Shown: positions 39,701 through 51,300 of the stretch, one piece after another
How positions within the stretch are numbered: the first letter of the stretch is position 1
How the letters are laid out: each line of letters starts with the position of its first letter
Assembly (NCBI GenBank): GCA_963920665.1
Contig: OY987265.1
Coordinates: 14,327,001-14,391,000 of the forward strand
Direction of reading: 5' to 3'
Source of the DNA: Straminergon stramineum
Taxonomy: Eukaryota; Streptophyta; Bryopsida; Hypnales; Calliergonaceae
Length of the DNA stretch: 64,000 bases
Notes under the pieces: generated by a model
What the model was told of the DNA's origin: nothing
Database searches by the model: none
The model's input: the letters and a program-made list of their open reading frames with translations, nothing else
Position numbers and translations under genes: made by a program

Positions 39701-40232
39701 TATTTGCTATATATCTTTTTTCTCTATGCTGATTTTCAGTGGCCTGTGTTGCAGTCTCGATTAGATATTGAGCAAACTCGATTGCTCGTTCTGAATGCTG
39801 CTCATCAGTTGGATTTACATGGCAATAAAGTTGCCAAGGGTGCAATTGCTATGGCTAAGGTAAAGCACTTTGTTCCTATTTCCTTTGCTAAATTGTGGAT
39901 AGAATTCAATCTCTGTTCCCTTGACATACTCCAGTCCCTTTACTGGAGCAATTATTTGCACCACATTTTCAGTTGCTCCTAAAAATTTAGAATGGTGCAA
40001 GCTTGTACTGATGCGACGGTAAGCTTTGGATTTTCAGGTGGCTGCTCCCAATACGGCATTGCGAGTACTGGACAATGCCATTCAAGTCCATGGGGGTGGA
40101 GGTGTAAGCTCCGACTTTCCATTGTCGCATTTATGGGCAAGTGCCCGCACTCTCCGACTTGCAGATGGGCCAGACGAAGTTCATCTTGGCACCATTGCAA
40201 AGCTTGAGTTGCAACGTGTATCCAGGCTCTGA
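33751..40232 (+). CDS. IBR3: Peroxisomal APH-acyl-CoA dehydrogenase fusion, IBR3/ACAD10-11 type
   Basis: Seventeen exons: 33751-33885, 34193-34327, 34477-34620, 35107-35238, 35373-35561, 35755-35832, 35998-36111, 36424-36522, 36875-37001, 37402-37655, 37796-37990, 38190-38332, 38696-38780, 39083-39292, 39416-39568, 39755-39859 and 40038-40232. They join in frame to 830 residues. Residues about 30-330 form an aminoglycoside-phosphotransferase-like kinase domain with HGDFRLDN (231-238) and LDWE (252-255). Residues about 400-830 form the acyl-CoA dehydrogenase, with [12 protein letters not shown] (561-572), [11 protein letters not shown] and [11 protein letters not shown]. The protein ends in SRL, a type 1 peroxisomal targeting signal. 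In Arabidopsis, IBR3 acts in peroxisomal conversion of indole-3-butyric acid to auxin; animal relatives use 4-hydroxyacyl-CoAs. The acceptor of exon 10 is uncertain (37357, 37366 and 37402 all keep phase); 37402 has the best pyrimidine tract. Confidence 0.95.
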
Positions 40233-41054
40233 TGCGCAAACATTCCTCATACTCCATCATGGGTCTTAATTGATGCTGGATTTACAGGATCAATACAATG
40301 TAGGGTCTTTGGGACCCATTAGATTGACAACACGACTGCAGAAGTGGAGTGGTACCGTGTGCATGTGGCTTCGAAGAACCCCTACAGACTCTTTTTTTCC
40401 CGTTGAACTAAAGGACAGAGTTATTATTTTCTTAAGTTTACATGGTCAACATTTACCAGCCTCTGCTTGTACTGCTTGTTGAGGTGCTTGTTCTATCATT
40501 AGGGTTTATAGAGGATTTCATGCTTTGTCAGAATCATTTCAAGCCAGTGACGAGTTAGGAAGCGTTGCATATTTATGCACATTCCAGCTTGTATGACAAG
40601 TCTGCTGAAGCCTCTCTATCGCGACACTTATTCTGTTGGCAAGTGAACTTGTTTTGTAGGCCAAAGACAACCATGCCATTCTCATGTGTCAGGTTTCACA
40701 ATGCTGTCTACCATTTCCAAGTCTACTGAAGGAAAATGAGTAGGAATGTTAGATTTCTGCAAGGTTTCTGTCCAAGTGGGTTTAATTACATTAACTTGTG
40801 TATCGACAAATCATGCTGAATGAAGTGCACATGTACTTGGCAGAGCATGATGTGGAAGGCACTAGGAAAACAAACCCCTAAAGCAATATTTTAGGGGAAA
40901 TTTTAGTGCAGCACTTTGTGGAGCCGGAGGATTTCAAAATAGATCTGAGCAAAAAAGAAAGGATGAACAATCCACTTTATCAAGTGACCAATCAAATTTT
41001 TCAAAAAAACTGGCTTTCAATTCAAGCAAGAGTAAGCATATCCCCTTTAACTGC
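40233..41054. other. IBR3 3' flank
   Basis: No coding frame is seen. The first several hundred bases read like 3' untranslated sequence of the IBR3 homologue. The rest is ordinary spacer before the transposase-like relic on the other strand. Confidence 0.5.
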
Positions 41055-41696
41055 CGACTCGATATTGTTTTGAGACAAAAGAATCAACTGCTTTTGCGTT
41101 CTGCAAGACTAAATGATATGCGAAGGACATGCCTGACAACCTCTCTCCTCAAATGAGTTCAACTCCTTTAAATTCATGACGTAGTCTACAAAAGCAAATT
41201 CAAGATATCTGAGCTTTAGTAAAATGTCGAGGCAAACACGTGGTTCTGCATACTGCAACCAAACATTAGCAACTGGTACTAATTGATCACATATTCATTG
41301 ATAACCCATAAATTCTACTGTTTGTATTTCAAAATGTTGCACCTTGCAAGAGAAATAGTCGAGCAAAGGTACTTGTCACACTGCCATTGCTGGCCACTAC
41401 AATAGGCTGTTGCTCAGCTCTTAACTCGAATAGAGTCCTGAATATGCTATCTGTATCAAATCCCTCATTGAGGGTTTCCTGCAACCTTAGTATCAATTAA
41501 AAAGGATGTCCCTTTCCACTTAAATTTTACAAACAAGAGACAAGACATGATATCCAAGAATGGCTAATGCGATCAAATAATCATTTGATCATTTACAAGG
41601 CAGGACTTCAAGGGAATGCAGATTGACAGCTACTCTGCCAGGTGTTTGGCCGTCCTCTTTTGAAGGCCATTCGCCTTGTCGTGCACAATACTCTCA
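41055..41696 (-). pseudogene. Degenerate KDZ-transposase-like relic
   Basis: Four protein-like segments lie in order on the - strand. The first (41696-41592) contains EWPSKEDGQTP and RVAVNLHSLEVLPC. The second (41478-41343) contains TDSIFRTLFELRAEQQP. The third (41245-41109) contains CLDILLKLRYLEF and ERGCQACPSH. The last (about 41100-41055) contains AKAVDSFVSKQYR. Segments two and three join in phase through consensus splice sites; the others are cut off by stops or phase changes. The order V-V-L-LP-C, a helical block, C-x-A-C-P, then D-x4-K-x-YR follows the plan of Kyakuja-Dileera-Zisupton transposases as I remember it (CPACP followed by a DGN-K-YR block). The assignment is by motif order only. 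No ends of an element were found. An unrelated decayed gene is possible. Confidence 0.4.
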
Positions 41697-42273
41697 CCAA
41701 TAGTCGGTTCTCCCCAATCTGAACACAATAAAATAAAAAGAACGTTGTCAGAATAGCCTGCCAGGACATTTATAAGAAAATACTTGGTAAATCAGATCCA
41801 CAGGTTAGGAGAGGCTACCACAAGGAGCATAGACTTGCGTCACAAGCATGCTTTAACGATGGCTGAGGACTTCAATCACGTAGTTTTAAGAAAAAAGATA
41901 TAAGTATAGAGTACTATTCAAGAGCACAATTTACTGGTTTAATTTGAGACTAAAACTTACAACTGACACCGATTTAGTGATTGTCAATGAACCAGCCAGG
42001 ATTTTCTAATGAACAAGTCCCGAATTATACAAAATAAGATGGATTGCAAAGCTTAGACAGCCACATTGTTCCTCTCGGATACCAACAACGATAATAACCA
42101 ACTCATACACAGAGATAAACTGGTGGTTCTTTACAATAATTAGGCAAACATCGGACCCATCATGCCTGCTACGATTATTATCATGGGAAGAGTGAAGATG
42201 TGATCAATTGTAGACAGATCTTCAACATTACAAGCGCTTATACATGGTACATAATAATATTCACAAGTTATAG

Positions 42274-43407
42274 TTACTGACCTTGATCCTTCGCACCAAT
42301 CCTCTCTTTGATGGTTGCTGAAGAATCATCACCTGAGTCAAACTCATTGACTGTTGCGTATTTCTTGATTCTCCACGTGATCATCACACTGGAAAGAATG
42401 CCGAGAGCAGGAAGAATGTAGGGCAGTATTCCGGATTTGCCACTATTGCCCTCAGCTCCTACGTGCGTGGCAGCACTAGTGAGACTTCCAATGGAAGTGT
42501 TTTGAATGATCATAGGCAGGCCTCCGGCGATGGTGGGAAGAAGGAAATCCACAAAGAAGCCGACATCTGTTGCTGCGAGCCCATAGTTGATGATGTAGGA
42601 CGGGACAGGCGAAAAGCGAGCCAGAAGGACAAACTTCCAGCCATCTCGTGCAACACCTTTGCATAAGACATTGAAGTACTTGTTCTTCTTCACCAGGTTG
42701 CTCGCCCAGTCAGAATTCCGGAATACCGCCCTGCATTCAAACAACATGGAAAACACAGACATGTCAGTTCTCTCAAGCCAGGACATCAGCAACCCAATGC
42801 TTCCTCCATCTTACATCTCGCATAGCAACACCTTCCCCTGACCTGACACGAGGAGACTAAACATTGGGATCGCCGTTCATTATTTTGCTTCACGACTATC
42901 ACGTTAAACCCTAACTTCTTAGGGGTACCAGAAAGTGCCTGAGAAGGTTTTTCAGGACATCTTCACTTCAGGATTTTGAAACTGCATGGGTCCTCCGACT
43001 CAAGGGAGTGTGACAACTAAATTAACAATGTGATCCACCGCATCAAATTAAGTCAAAGACAGAAAAGAAAGAAAGAAAGTTGGCGACGGAGTCCACCTTC
43101 CAATCCAAAATGCGAGAGCTGCGCCCATCACTTTTGCAGAAAACACGCAGAGGACACCCCGGAGGAAGCCGAAGAGGAAGGCCGCAGCGGCCTCGAAGAC
43201 AATGGCGTATGGGAAACACAAGGCGATGGCGATCGTGTGCACCACAACAAACACAGGCATTGCAGAAGACCCCAGCCTCTCGGCCATCCCATGAAAACCA
43301 TCCATCATGGCCTGCTTATCGCCTCCATAAGCATTTTGGATCGCCACGTACAGTCCTCCCGTGGTCACCAACAAAGACAACAACCCTAATTTGGCTGCGT
43401 TGCCCAT
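42274..43407 (-). CDS. TVP38/TMEM64-family (VTT/DedA-like) membrane protein
   Basis: Two exons on the - strand, 43407-43097 and 42730-42274, splice within an Arg codon (AFWIGR-AVFRNSDW) to 255 residues. The N-terminus MGNAAKLGLLSLLVTTGGLYVAI is a likely first membrane segment. The central VTT (SNARE-associated) domain shows VVHTIAIALCFPYAIVFEAA, FLFGFLRGVLCVFSAKVMGA and the signature LLARFSPVPSYIINYGLAAT. A last hydrophobic stretch (ILPYILPALGILSSVMITW) precedes a polar tail. Relatives in yeast (Tvp38) and animals (TMEM64, and more distantly VMP1/TMEM41B) are endomembrane proteins of Golgi or ER; VMP1/TMEM41B scramble phospholipids. The exact substrate here is unknown. An alternative donor (CAAG|GTCAGT, 42282) could extend the protein into 41718-41630 in frame, but that DNA overlaps the transposase-like relic, so the shorter form is preferred. 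Confidence 0.88.
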
Positions 43408-44193
43408 GTCTCCCCTGCAGAGCGCGTGCCCACCAATTCAACACCTCCGGCCTTGCGATCCGAGCTGCGAAAGAAAAAAACACGCCACAATTGGCGATTT
43501 CAACTGCTCAGTAAGTGAAGTCAAACCCTAAAACGCAGCAGCAACAGCTGCAGTTCACGAAACACCCATTTTGCAGCTGATGAGTTCGATTGATCGCCGG
43601 ACGATTCAAGGGAGAAGGCCGGGGGCAGCAGGGACGGAGCTGGAAGAGTTCTGTTCAAATGACACGAAACCCACACGTCTAGTGTCGCAAGAATCAAATT
43701 TTCTCGTGCACTGCGAAGACTCCAATTCCACTGGAGCTTTGTAGATGCATGTGAGGTTGTGGAGAAGCTCATCAATGAGCAGCAAAATCAGGGAGGAGAA
43801 GAAAAGAATGCCGAGGGCTCAACCCTGTGCTGCCGGCGTGGACTGAAAAGAACGTCCTCTTCACGAATGTCCTTTGCTGTGGGCGACGGAAATCGAAGTT
43901 TTTTTCATCCATGTGGATATTCTGGCAATATATAGGTCTGATGTCTTTCCAACCGCCACTAATTGCTACTGTGCCTAATTACTATCACTAGACTGTTTTC
44001 TTATTGGCAAGTGAAAGGAGGCTCCAACGCACTCAAGAACGCAACATTTGGGTTCTTGGTGCAAAAGTTATGAAGGAACAAAGCTTGGTTATAAAATTAT
44101 TTCTTCCATATATGTACATAATTGATTTTAGAGATGTAGAGAGAATGAAGATGACAGTTTAGGATCCGTGGCACTTTCAAGGGTGCCCATCAT

Positions 44194-44403
44194 AATATTA
44201 GGGGAGTCACAACTCGTTGTGACATGCAAATAATACTTTCTCCAAGTTTTTTCAAACTTCAAGTGCCTTTAGCAAAGAATAAGAAATCTTCAACGAATTT
44301 GTTGAACAAGTAGCAAGTGTCCATTCATAGAGTTCCACATCTCTATTTTCCAACAAGTTCATAGACGCGAGAGAGGGCTTTACAATTGTGACTCCCTATT
44401 ATT
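44194..44403. mobile_element. Small inverted-repeat element with AGGGAGTCACAA ends
   Basis: The left end AATATTAGGGGAGTCACAA (44194-44212) matches the reverse complement of the right end TTGTGACTCCCTATTATT (44386-44403), apart from small gaps near the tip. The element is about 210 bp, AT-rich and non-coding, as expected of a miniature inverted-repeat element. A related left end, with similar internal text (CTCTCCAA...CAA), occurs at about 6621. Confidence 0.55.
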
Positions 44404-44521
44404 GTTAAACAACGCTTTGGCTCACCCAAAAATGATGGACACCCCACTCACCCCAAAAAGCATTGCAACTCCATATTTGGTAAAAGTATTAGGTAGCAAG
44501 TATTGCAATCACATGACCATC

Positions 44522-44751
44522 TTAACCTAGTAAGGACGCTGTAGACTAGAGTAGTCTGATGGATGACAAAGAAGTCTCACATGTAAGACAGAAGTGCCAT
44601 TATTCATCCTTGGAATTTTGTGCAAAAAGGGGGAGGTCTTGCACAGTAGTATGACCTCCAATGATTACTTTTAGGTTTTTTAAAGTGGATGATTCACATT
44701 GTTTCAATAAAGAAGATTTCCACGTTGACTAGCCAGTCCTTACAAGGTTAA
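44522..44751. mobile_element. 230-bp miniature inverted-repeat element, copy 1
   Basis: Terminal repeats TTAACCTAGTAAGGAC (44522-44537) and GTCCTTACAAGGTTAA (44736-44751) are complementary at 15 of 16 positions. A second copy of exactly 230 bp lies at 57498-57727. It shares internal text such as TATTCATCCTT--AATTTTGTGC and GATTTCCAC in the same order. There is no coding capacity. A target-site duplication was not evident. Confidence 0.75.
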
Positions 44752-45036
44752 ACTAATCCACTCCCAAGTATCATGGGATGGGAAATCCCAATTGTCCATG
44801 GCCTCTAGGAGATACTTACAATGGTGGTACACAAGATTACAATGAGGACTTTGGTAGAGGGGCTAACATTAAAAAAATTTAGAATAGGCAACTACTTTAT
44901 AATATTTTTCAAATTCATTTGTGAATACATTAGTGGACAACTTGAAAGAAACACTACTTACAATTTGAAATAAATAAAATTCTAAATCCCTTTGAAGCAT
45001 GACACAATAGGTATCTATCCATCTAGTAGCCTTGCT

Positions 45037-45969
45037 TTAACCCCTAAAGGACCAACCTGTAGTTTTGGGTTGTATAGCAATTTTGGACAGGTACATGTGG
45101 CTGGAGATTTCCATATTTTTTACCCAAATTTTAACAGAAGGTGGGGATGAGGAATATCTTTCAAATGCACTAAATTTCATGACATTTGGAAATACGAGTC
45201 AAAAGTTATGGCCTAATATGTTGTTGTTTTTCGTAACTGGGCAATCCGGGCAGATTAAAAAAAATCACTTTTTTCAAAAACTGAAATTTGAAATTGATTT
45301 TCTAGAGTTATATATACTTGGAAAGCTTTGAATCATTCCATTTTGATCAAGGAGTCAAAAGTTATGAGGATTTTTTGCTTGCGGGTAATTATGGATTCTC
45401 TACTCTAAAATAAACTTCAAAGTCCTTTATCTTATTCAATTTTCAATATTTTGAAAAAAATTAAAATCATATGATGTAGATTGTTTGTTATAACATTGCA
45501 ACCATTGGGATTGGCATTTTTCAATTCCATAATTAAATTCTTAACAATTTAGTATTTTGAATCATTCTCTACTACTATCTACTTACTATTTTTTTCCTAT
45601 ATGTTGTACAATTCCAAATGATCTGAAATTTTTCAAGCATGTGGCCAACTTGTCTAAGAAAAAGAATGCTAAGAAGCACCACCATTTTGGACATTTTTTC
45701 ATATAAAAGTGAGCTTGTGAAGAGCAGCTGCCCTGTTTTTTGCAAGGCCCAAAAAATGATTTCAGTGAATTTAAATGCATATATCTTGCAATCCATGCGT
45801 TGGAAATTTTTGAAATTTTTACCAAATGCTCTAAAGTCAGTATACTACAGGATCCTATGGTTAAATGTGTCCAAAAAAAGCTTTTTTTCAAAAATTTGGC
45901 ACTTATACTAAAAATAGCAGTTTTGAAGCATTTTCAGTGGAAACATAGTCCTAAAACTTTAGGGGTTAA
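45037..45969. mobile_element. 933-bp element with TTAACCCCTAAAG terminal inverted repeats
   Basis: TTAACCCCTAAAG (45037-45049) and CTTTAGGGGTTAA (45957-45969) are perfect 13-bp inverted repeats. Its first 16 bases (TTAACCCCTAAAGGAC) match the consensus of the 230-bp elements. The interior has frames of up to 101 codons on both strands, but they are Phe/Lys/Leu-driven and mirror each other, so they are not credible genes. The element is probably non-autonomous. No clear target-site duplication was seen. Confidence 0.6.
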
Positions 45970-47324
45970 TACCTCCCTTTAGTCTAAGATTAGTAAATCT
46001 TTCAATTTGCTATTACAAAGTGCTAAAGGATAATTTAAATTTTTAGTAGTGATTGAATGCATAGTTCAACCAAAGTAAATTATACCTTGACCAAATAGTA
46101 GTCTAGATTTCCAAAATTGTAGAGATCTATAATAAAATGCAACTTAAAAGAATAACTTAATGATGACCTTTAAGTAAAAATTGTAAAATTTAATCAACAA
46201 ATTATATCCTTATGATAAGATCAATTGCTACATAGACTAACTAATATTTTTCACTAAAAGTTGAAATCAAAAATATTAAATTCTTTCTAAAATGGATTGT
46301 TGATTGAATATTTGTAATTTTTACAAGATCATTTTGATATTTAAATTCAAATTCTTTGGTTTCAATTTTGATGATTTTTAAAATTTTCAATTCCTACTTA
46401 TTTATTGGTCATTTTTGAACTAGAACAATTAGTTTTTGATGTCATACATATTCATATTCCTTGAATAATAGAATAGCTACAAAGCAAAGTCACTAAAATC
46501 TATAATGTAAAAATATATGAAAACAAGAGCAAGAATTCATAAATATTAAAATAAATGAAAAATGAAGATTATGTGGACTTGAGATAATTATGTTTGCATT
46601 GATCCATTGTTCAAAACTTGAACATTTGGTCCTTTCATCTAGTCCTTTATGAGTTAAGGTAGATAAGCCTATTACCACCATGATTTACAATCTAAATATC
46701 TTAGGATCAACTCCAAGAGGGACACATATTTTTCATAGGTATACACATGTTTCACGAATCAAACCCAAGTGAATTTATAATGTTCCAATTGAAATTGTAA
46801 TTTCTATAAATTTCTGAGGTGGTTTGCCCTGAATTTACAAACCATCCAAAGAATGGAGTCATAAATCTCCTATAAACAACCCATAACCACCAAGTTAAAC
46901 ACTAAGCATTCACCATTAAAAGATTGACACATCACCCCATGCTAGCATTAATGCTCTCTAATTTTGTTAGAAAATGAACAGATTTGGATATTTTTTTGGA
47001 TAGAATTGGAGCCAAAATTAGGATGATGGAATTGGGGGTGGTCTACCTTAATCACTTCCAAAGCTGGAACTAGCTCATTGCTAAACACACCATTATGATT
47101 CAAGTTATGATTCAAGAGACTCTATGTATGTAGCAATGGCAAACTTTTGGAGTTAGGGCCTACTTATGTCAATACAAAGTCTCCTACCCTTCAGTCTAGA
47201 ACCAATAATGTTACGGTGGGATTGCTCTCCTGTCCCTGCCAGAGAAAAAACAGGATTTTTTTTTAAGTTCAAAATATTGGCTCTTTATTAGCTGAGACAA
47301 TATAATAGCATAGAAAATCTTAGT

Positions 47325-47540
47325 TTACAACTTCAAAGCGCAGAATATACGGTCGGTGGTTAGGAAGTCCCCATCTTCAGATATGAAATCAGTACCGTAT
47401 TTTGTGAGCATTATCTTGATAATAGTGTGACCATTGTGGTTGTTAATATGGCACCGAACTCCTCATAATCGTGAGCCCCAGAGATCTCTACACCTTCTAT
47501 TCGGTGAATGTATGCTGAGGTAAACCCAACTGACTAACCA
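47325..47540 (-). pseudogene. Protein-like stretch broken by a frameshift
   Basis: On the - strand one frame reads through AYIHRIEGVEISGAHDYEEF and stops after a further 20 or so codons. A second frame, overlapping near 47430, carries on with TIIKIMLTKYGTDF and FLTTDRIFCALKL to a stop at 47325. Both look like real protein, and they would join only with a frame change, which suggests a decayed gene or mobile-element fragment. The family is not recognised. A missed short intron is an alternative. Confidence 0.3.
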
Positions 47541-48327
47541 AACTAGCATTACCGAGACATGTATCTTTTCAACACCCTAAAGCTCCCTTCAACTGATAGA
47601 TTGTCTTTGTATTGACAATCAATGGCTCATGTACCAAACCATAGTGACTTCGTTGCAAGGTCAAGTGTTAGAAAGGCATTGTCTCTTCAACAGGTCAATC
47701 CCTGTGAAAAAAAGGGTGGTTCTCACTCTCTCAGAATCTTCCCTAATCAGACATTTTTGTCACATGGAGCTCCGAAAATGCCATAGCATCAGTTAAAAAA
47801 TTACAACGGGGCCAATTGGGGAGGATCTCTCGTGGTGTCCTGCAGTTCGATTCGCAATGTGGACCTTTGAAGCCCCAAGAACGTGGAAAAAATTCTTACA
47901 ATAGAAAATTTCGGTGCCGCAGCATGACTCAGAACGTCACATTCCTCCCAAAAGCACACTCAAGCGAAACTCGTCCTCATTTATTGTTGATCGACATTAA
48001 CCGTTTCTCTGCATTGCAATTAAACAGAAACACATTATTACAAGTCTCTCTATGAAGACCACTGCTATTTAGATTGAATTTCCTAATACCTACCGAGAAA
48101 GAGAGCCTGTGAAAAAAGCATATTGTGAGCGTGCAATGGCTGGTCACACGAACAAGAATATTCTCATGCAGACACATATAAATTAAATAGCAAAATGACC
48201 TACACTTGAATTCCTGACCTTACGACCAAGCACCTAGTGAGGCAACCACAAGGTGAGAAATCCTGCTAAAGCTCGTGGAGCACAGAAAGGTTTCCCCACG
48301 TCATGCATACACATTGCACCCTCCATA

Positions 48328-51300
48328 CTATTCACCAGTCTACAAACAAAACGAAATAGAATTCCAGATGCTATGAACTGCAATCCCAACTGTAAAAGCA
48401 AACATGAACGATCACCAAAAATGTAGAAAACAACAGGTCACTTACTTGTCGTTTACTAACATAGGGCTGGACCTGACGAGGGTTCTCTTCTCGTTTACTA
48501 TGGACCTGATGAGGATTCTCCAATGCAGTTGCACCTCTTTTCCCTAGAGGCCGTCCAAGTCTTTTCGCTTCCCTCCGTTTTTCAGCCTCAAACTCTTTGC
48601 GCGTGTCATGTCGAGAACCGCTCTGCCAAACACGACCAAAGTTTGGGAGCCAGCTGGCATCGGCCTCTGGAACCGTCTCTCCTCTCGCCGCACGTTCCAA
48701 TTGTGCCCTTCGCATTTCAGCCCAGGCAGCTCCCACTCGGTTTGGTGGCCTCAGCTTTGCTAACTTCCTTTCCTGTGTCTTGGAAAGCGGTTGGGTCTTC
48801 ACGAAAGCTTCCATGTCAATGCTTGGGTCACTAAACAGCTGCTTGTCGTCACTAGGTCCAATCCAAGGAGGCGGACCCCCCGAGTGAACATTTCCCTCTC
48901 CAGGTTGCAGGGGCGGGCAAACGACCTTAGAAAGAGCTGCAAACCTTGAGTTATTAGTGAAAACATTCTTAGCTGATTAAGGTCTGAAAATAGAACGTGG
49001 AAACTAACAGTTGAGAATACTAACTTTCAATACATATTTCTGTCGATAAAAAATGTAGAGTATGATCTCTTTTCTCCATTGCTACCCTTCTTGAAGCTTC
49101 AAAATGATTATTTCAATTCCTAGAAGCGGCCAATATTGGCCATTTGGGCACTTGGGAATTAAATAGGATGTAATCGATTACACGCACTTTTATTGTCCTG
49201 ACCTTGCCAGCAGAGCCAAGACAGCTAATAAACAGCCTGCAGTGCCTAGATTTCAGTATAGCTAGGTCAAGCGGATCCACACTTACCTTGGCCAGTAGCC
49301 ATTACGGTATGCTGCGGCATTGCAGCAACTGATAATGATGGCATATTGTAATGTGCACTAGAATGAATTTTCGTTGCTGCCAAGTGTGCTCCATGAGCCT
49401 GTATAAAGGAAAAGTTCAAAAGCAGAAAATGACCCACAAGTGGAAGTCCAGAACAGTATAACCGAAATACATTGCACATCAGGATTCCAACAACATCCAA
49501 CCTCCAAACGAATAAGAATTATACAGAACGTGTCCATTATGCGCCAAGCCACACTCAACTCAATAGACTTACTTGCGTGTAGGGGGTCATGGCTACACCT
49601 CTAGATCTATCCAAAGTCCCATTCGGTGTCTCCGGATAGTAATCATGAGATTTGCTGGTGCTGGCTTCTGTTTTGACACAAAAATTCAAGAGAAACAGCA
49701 GTGTTAAAACAATGTCACAACAATTCAGCACGCATTTTGATTGCAGAATCTCCAATCAACCTAATATTCGTTAAAGTGGCGGAGTTCAGTTTATATGGGC
49801 AGTGCAATGTTCCAGTCGCCCAACTAAAACCTGAGACCTAAACTAATCCTAGTTTTCTGAGCATTTTGAACGTCACAATTTTGGCGCTCTGAAACAAGCC
49901 ACGCTAACCCATATGACCATTGTCTGAATTAAGTTCCGAAACATGTAAAGCTTCTCAAGTCAAGATGATCCATTGGTTAATCCTCAGCACACCTATACCG
50001 AAATCTGCTGGTGTCGAACGACTCCCAGGATCCATGTAGTGCAGAGCCCCACCACCCCAGCCATTTGAAGATGACCGTGACGCCTCAGTTGCACCAGACG
50101 TTGAAAAGCATCGCTGATCACCATGTATAGAAGATGCCCCATCATACATAGGCAAATGTCTCTGGGAGCTTCCAACAGTAAGGACTGATAAAGGCTGCAC
50201 ATCATCTACAGAAGCAATATGTAAAACAGTTTGTCTATTGCCTAATGCCAAAGAAGATCCCGGATCATAATGTGAGGTGTCAGTGTGGATATTGTTTGTT
50301 CTGGAAAGCTCAACATTTGCTTTAGCCGTAGTCGCCGCTGCAACTTTACATCGCTCCTGCCACTGGAATCAATAAACATGGAGGAACACTTTCAGGAAAA
50401 CGCAGAAAACATACAAAAGAAGAAAAGAAAGAGTTATGGCATCTGATCAACTTAACTGAACATTAGGGTTTTGAGTAAAACCTACAACAAATGTCACTGC
50501 AAATTTTGTCTACGGTAGAGGATACCAAAACCATTACAGAACTAAACCTGTCTCTTATACTGACCCACTTACCGAAAGCAACTCATCTACTCATACACTT
50601 GGTTGAACATATTAGCAAGTGGTGTAAGCATGACTTGGCTAAATGTCTTCCTACTCATATTCGAATGAAACTGGAGTTGTCTACAGTCACTTATAATAGT
50701 GGTGTACAACCTCCACATTGGAATTGCATAAGAAATTCATACATTGTGATAAAGATTGATCTCGATAGTTTTGGCTCTTATACCCCGAACATCTCACCAC
50801 AGCTCTATACAGCTCCCAAAAATCACGCCCCTATACATGCCAAAACTCTTAAAGCGACGCAAATAGTTTGTCTATTGCGTTTAAGAGAATAATACCTTCA
50901 ACAACTCCTCCTTGGAGACACAATACCGATGGCTATCGGCGACACCAGCCCCTTGCTCCAATAAAAAATTCTTGACGTTCGTGAAATGTGAAGGACTTCC
51001 TAAATGCTGGATGGCGCTTTCACTGATTCATGTCGCAACGGCCAATCACAAACAATGGAATGCGAGGCTGAATAGTGGTTTAACACCTACGGCACTTGGA
51101 GCCCTAAAACTCGTAGCAAGAGCCTTGAAGACGAGCCTCAACGCCCCAACTCTTACTTAAATCTGCAATAAAGAAGGAAAAAGAAACCTACCGTGCAAAC
51201 GCACTCTCATTCTCGTCGACCTCGAGCTCACAAAAGGAACACCAGAATTTGGTGTTACCGCGGCCTTCATCTTTCAATACTGCAACCTCCTTCAGTGATA

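Larger units (their letters stand above)
43408..48327. other. Repeat-rich region between TVP38-type and TITAN-like genes
   Basis: The right flank of the TVP38-type gene (43408 to about 43900) is moderately GC-rich and should be its promoter and leader. From about 44000 to 47200 the DNA is AT-rich and holds three inverted-repeat elements (44194-44403, 44522-44751, 45037-45969). From about 47200 the composition shifts upward and a protein-like frameshifted stretch lies at 47325-47540. The final part is probably the 3' flank of the TITAN-like gene. No intact gene was seen. Confidence 0.5.

Noticed and set aside
45586..45911. Frames of about 100 codons on both strands
   Set aside because: They mirror each other inside the 933-bp repeat element and are Phe/Lys/Leu-rich, as AT-rich non-coding DNA gives.
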